Of a DNA stretch of 64,000 nt, positions 63,098 through 64,000 are shown piece after piece. Under the pieces are notes generated by a model. The model worked only from the letters and a program-made list of their open reading frames with translations, was not told where the DNA came from and made no database searches. The DNA lies in the NCBI RefSeq assembly GCF_014805685.1, contig NC_060885.1:13332132-13396131 (forward strand), given 5' to 3'. This DNA comes from Silurus meridionalis (Eukaryota; Chordata; Actinopteri; Siluriformes; Siluridae). Numbering within the stretch: the stretch's first letter is position 1; every line of letters starts with the position of its first letter. The translations under genes and the position numbers were made by a program.

Positions 63098-64000
63098 GTT
63101 ACAGAGTGGCAGTGGTAGTTGCCTGTGCTAACATGGAGCTGGACATGGTGAGGGATTGTATAGACAGAGCTCTGGTGCTAGACAACCGTGTGAGCCGCTT
63201 CACTGCTCAGCTGGAAGATGGGCCAGGAGACATAGCTAAACTGCTGAATATACTGGCTCGGGAAGATGTCAGGTCAGTGAAAAAGAGAGGCCTGGGGGTC
63301 AACAGCAATCATTTATCATCAGCAATTAATTATTATTACAAGATGATGACAAGATGGTGATTGGGAACAGGTTTGAACAGATTAGTTACAGCAAAGGGAA
63401 ATTATTTCGTATGCTAGAGCGTAGAAAAACAAATCCTGTGCAATTGTGTGCTTCCAAGTTTATGGTAACCGGTAATGTATGAGTAGGACAATTTATGTTA
63501 AACACAGATAAAAATGAATGAAGCCTTGAATTATGGCTAAATATGCTACTGCTTTATCAGTGAAATAATAAGAAAATCCAACACAAATGCTGCACTGAAT
63601 ATGAAAAGGTTATTGACTAGTTCTGTTTCATAGGGACTAGCTATTTGTTTCATGTGTCACTGACATTTGCACATGTTTCTTCAGGCTGTTGGATATTTGC
63701 CACAGGAGGTACAGTGATAGGGTAGATCTCTTCAAAGTACAGGTGAGAAATCGTTTCCTGTGTCAACAGTCTATCCCTGCCTTATTTCCATGCATTGCAT
63801 AATAGAGTCTTTAAGACGTCACCCATGCTGTTTGTACATGCTTAAGCAGTCAGTAAACAGCACAATCACATCCTATTAACACAGGGTTGCTTAACCAGAA
63901 AGGTTTTTTCCTGTAGGCCAAGTCTGTGCTGTGTGTGTTTGAACAGGTGGAGTGTGTTGTGGAGCTGAAGGATAAGAGTCAGAACTGCCATCTACACAGG
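56339..64000 (+). CDS. Threonine/serine dehydratase-like PLP protein with ACT-like domain, 3' end outside window
   Basis: Exons: 56339-56442, 58440-58797, 59190-59306, 59919-60160, 60348-60513, 60811-60910, 61055-61130, 62173-62298, 63105-63272, 63685-63742, 63947-64000 (cut by the window). All introns are GT-AG, phases agree, 523 codons with no stop. ATG has A at -3. Residues 1-130 are an extension unlike the family. From about 137 (FEDISAAALNIQQSGIQKTP) the fold-type II core starts: LKKEYLHYTGSVKERG with the presumed Schiff-base K180. The usual SxGNH loop reads TDCNF (204-208), the glycine phosphate loop reads PAGGQSGVLVG (304-314), and the late SGGN-type motif reads ACAN (436-439). A C-terminal ACT-like part (VSRFTAQLEDGPGDIAKLLN, HRRYSDRV) follows. 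Family enzymes deaminate threonine or serine; the altered motifs make that activity doubtful here. It is not a recognisable SDS, SDSL or SRR orthologue. Confidence 0.88.
57019..57742. mobile_element. hAT-type non-autonomous element, uninterrupted copy
   Basis: Starts CAGAGATGGCAACAGTAC and ends TACATCCCATCTCTG, with ATTATCTG before and ATTATCAA after (six of eight bases equal, a worn 8-bp TSD). 724 bp, no transposase. Its first 200 bases match 24470-24685 reversed. It lies in intron 1 of the dehydratase-like gene. Confidence 0.75.
57780..57999. repeat. Inverted duplication, arm 2
   Basis: Reverse-complement partner of 53570-53764, located in intron 1 of the dehydratase-like gene just after the hAT-type element. 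It has about 25 extra bases relative to arm 1. Confidence 0.85.
62004..62075. repeat. (TA)n microsatellite
   Basis: About 36 TA units about 100 bases upstream of exon 62173-62298 of the dehydratase-like gene. Confidence 0.95.
62515..62735. repeat. Degraded interspersed repeat
   Basis: Ends CTGCTTTGGGACAATGTACA then AAAGCGCAATACAAATACAT and TGAATTGAATTT, the 3' tail of a repeat common in fishes. Intronic. Confidence 0.5.
63041..63096. repeat. (GT)n microsatellite beside a 3' splice site
   Basis: About 28 GT units end eight bases before the exon starting at 63105. The acceptor then reads GTGTCGTTACAG, so the usual pyrimidine tract is replaced by the repeat. Confidence 0.97.

Noticed and set aside
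56339..64000. Calling the PLP gene serine racemase or SDS/SDSL
   Set aside because: The C-terminal ACT-like part, the long N-terminus and the TDCNF/GGQSG motifs do not fit those genes, so no symbol is given.

Overview
The window looks like a gene-poor, AT-rich piece of a teleost nuclear genome. The coding regions are vertebrate-type split genes with GT-AG introns. The spaces between exons hold repeats typical of ray-finned fish: Tc1/mariner copies, an RTE-like LINE, hAT-type non-autonomous elements and long TA, GT, GA and GATA microsatellites. I cannot name the species; the repeat flavour (LINE 3' ends reading GGGGTCGCCACAG, 1.6 kb Tc1 copies in TA tracts) fits an otophysan such as a catfish, but that is only an impression.

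Three protein genes can be built exon by exon. (1) Plus strand, 10500-46342: stk32c, a YANK-family Ser/Thr kinase. Ten coding exons cover everything from just after the glycine loop to the stop codon; the first exon or exons lie upstream of the window. (2) Minus strand, 49892-54791: a plac9-like gene for a 103-residue secreted coiled-coil protein, with one further 5'UTR exon near 54953. (3) Plus strand, 56339 to the window end: eleven exons of a fold-type II PLP enzyme of the threonine/serine dehydratase family with a C-terminal ACT-like domain. Its Schiff-base lysine is kept, but most other PLP and substrate motifs are replaced. The last two genes are head to head, and stk32c and plac9-like are tail to tail.

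Layout: 1-10499 is upstream intron or flank of stk32c with a 5'-truncated LINE (TSD 799-815/1771-1787) and a dead Tc1 in a TA microsatellite. 10652-33152 is one 22.5 kb intron holding three LINE pieces, a second Tc1 with its middle deleted, a hAT-type element with a LINE inside it, a MITE and several decayed DNA transposons. 33327-39465 holds a third Tc1-like element and an unexplained exon-like block. 39466-46342 holds the compact 3' half of the kinase. 46343-49891 is the convergent 3' flank. 49892-64000 holds the plac9-like and dehydratase-like genes, and an inverted duplication of about 200 bp spans their shared 5' region.

The most interesting item is the dehydratase-like gene. Its frame is intact through eleven exons and its splice sites are good, yet the SxGNH-type substrate loop, the tetraglycine phosphate loop and the pyridine-nitrogen serine/cysteine position are all altered. 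It also has about 130 extra N-terminal residues. This suggests a conserved but repurposed enzyme or pseudoenzyme.
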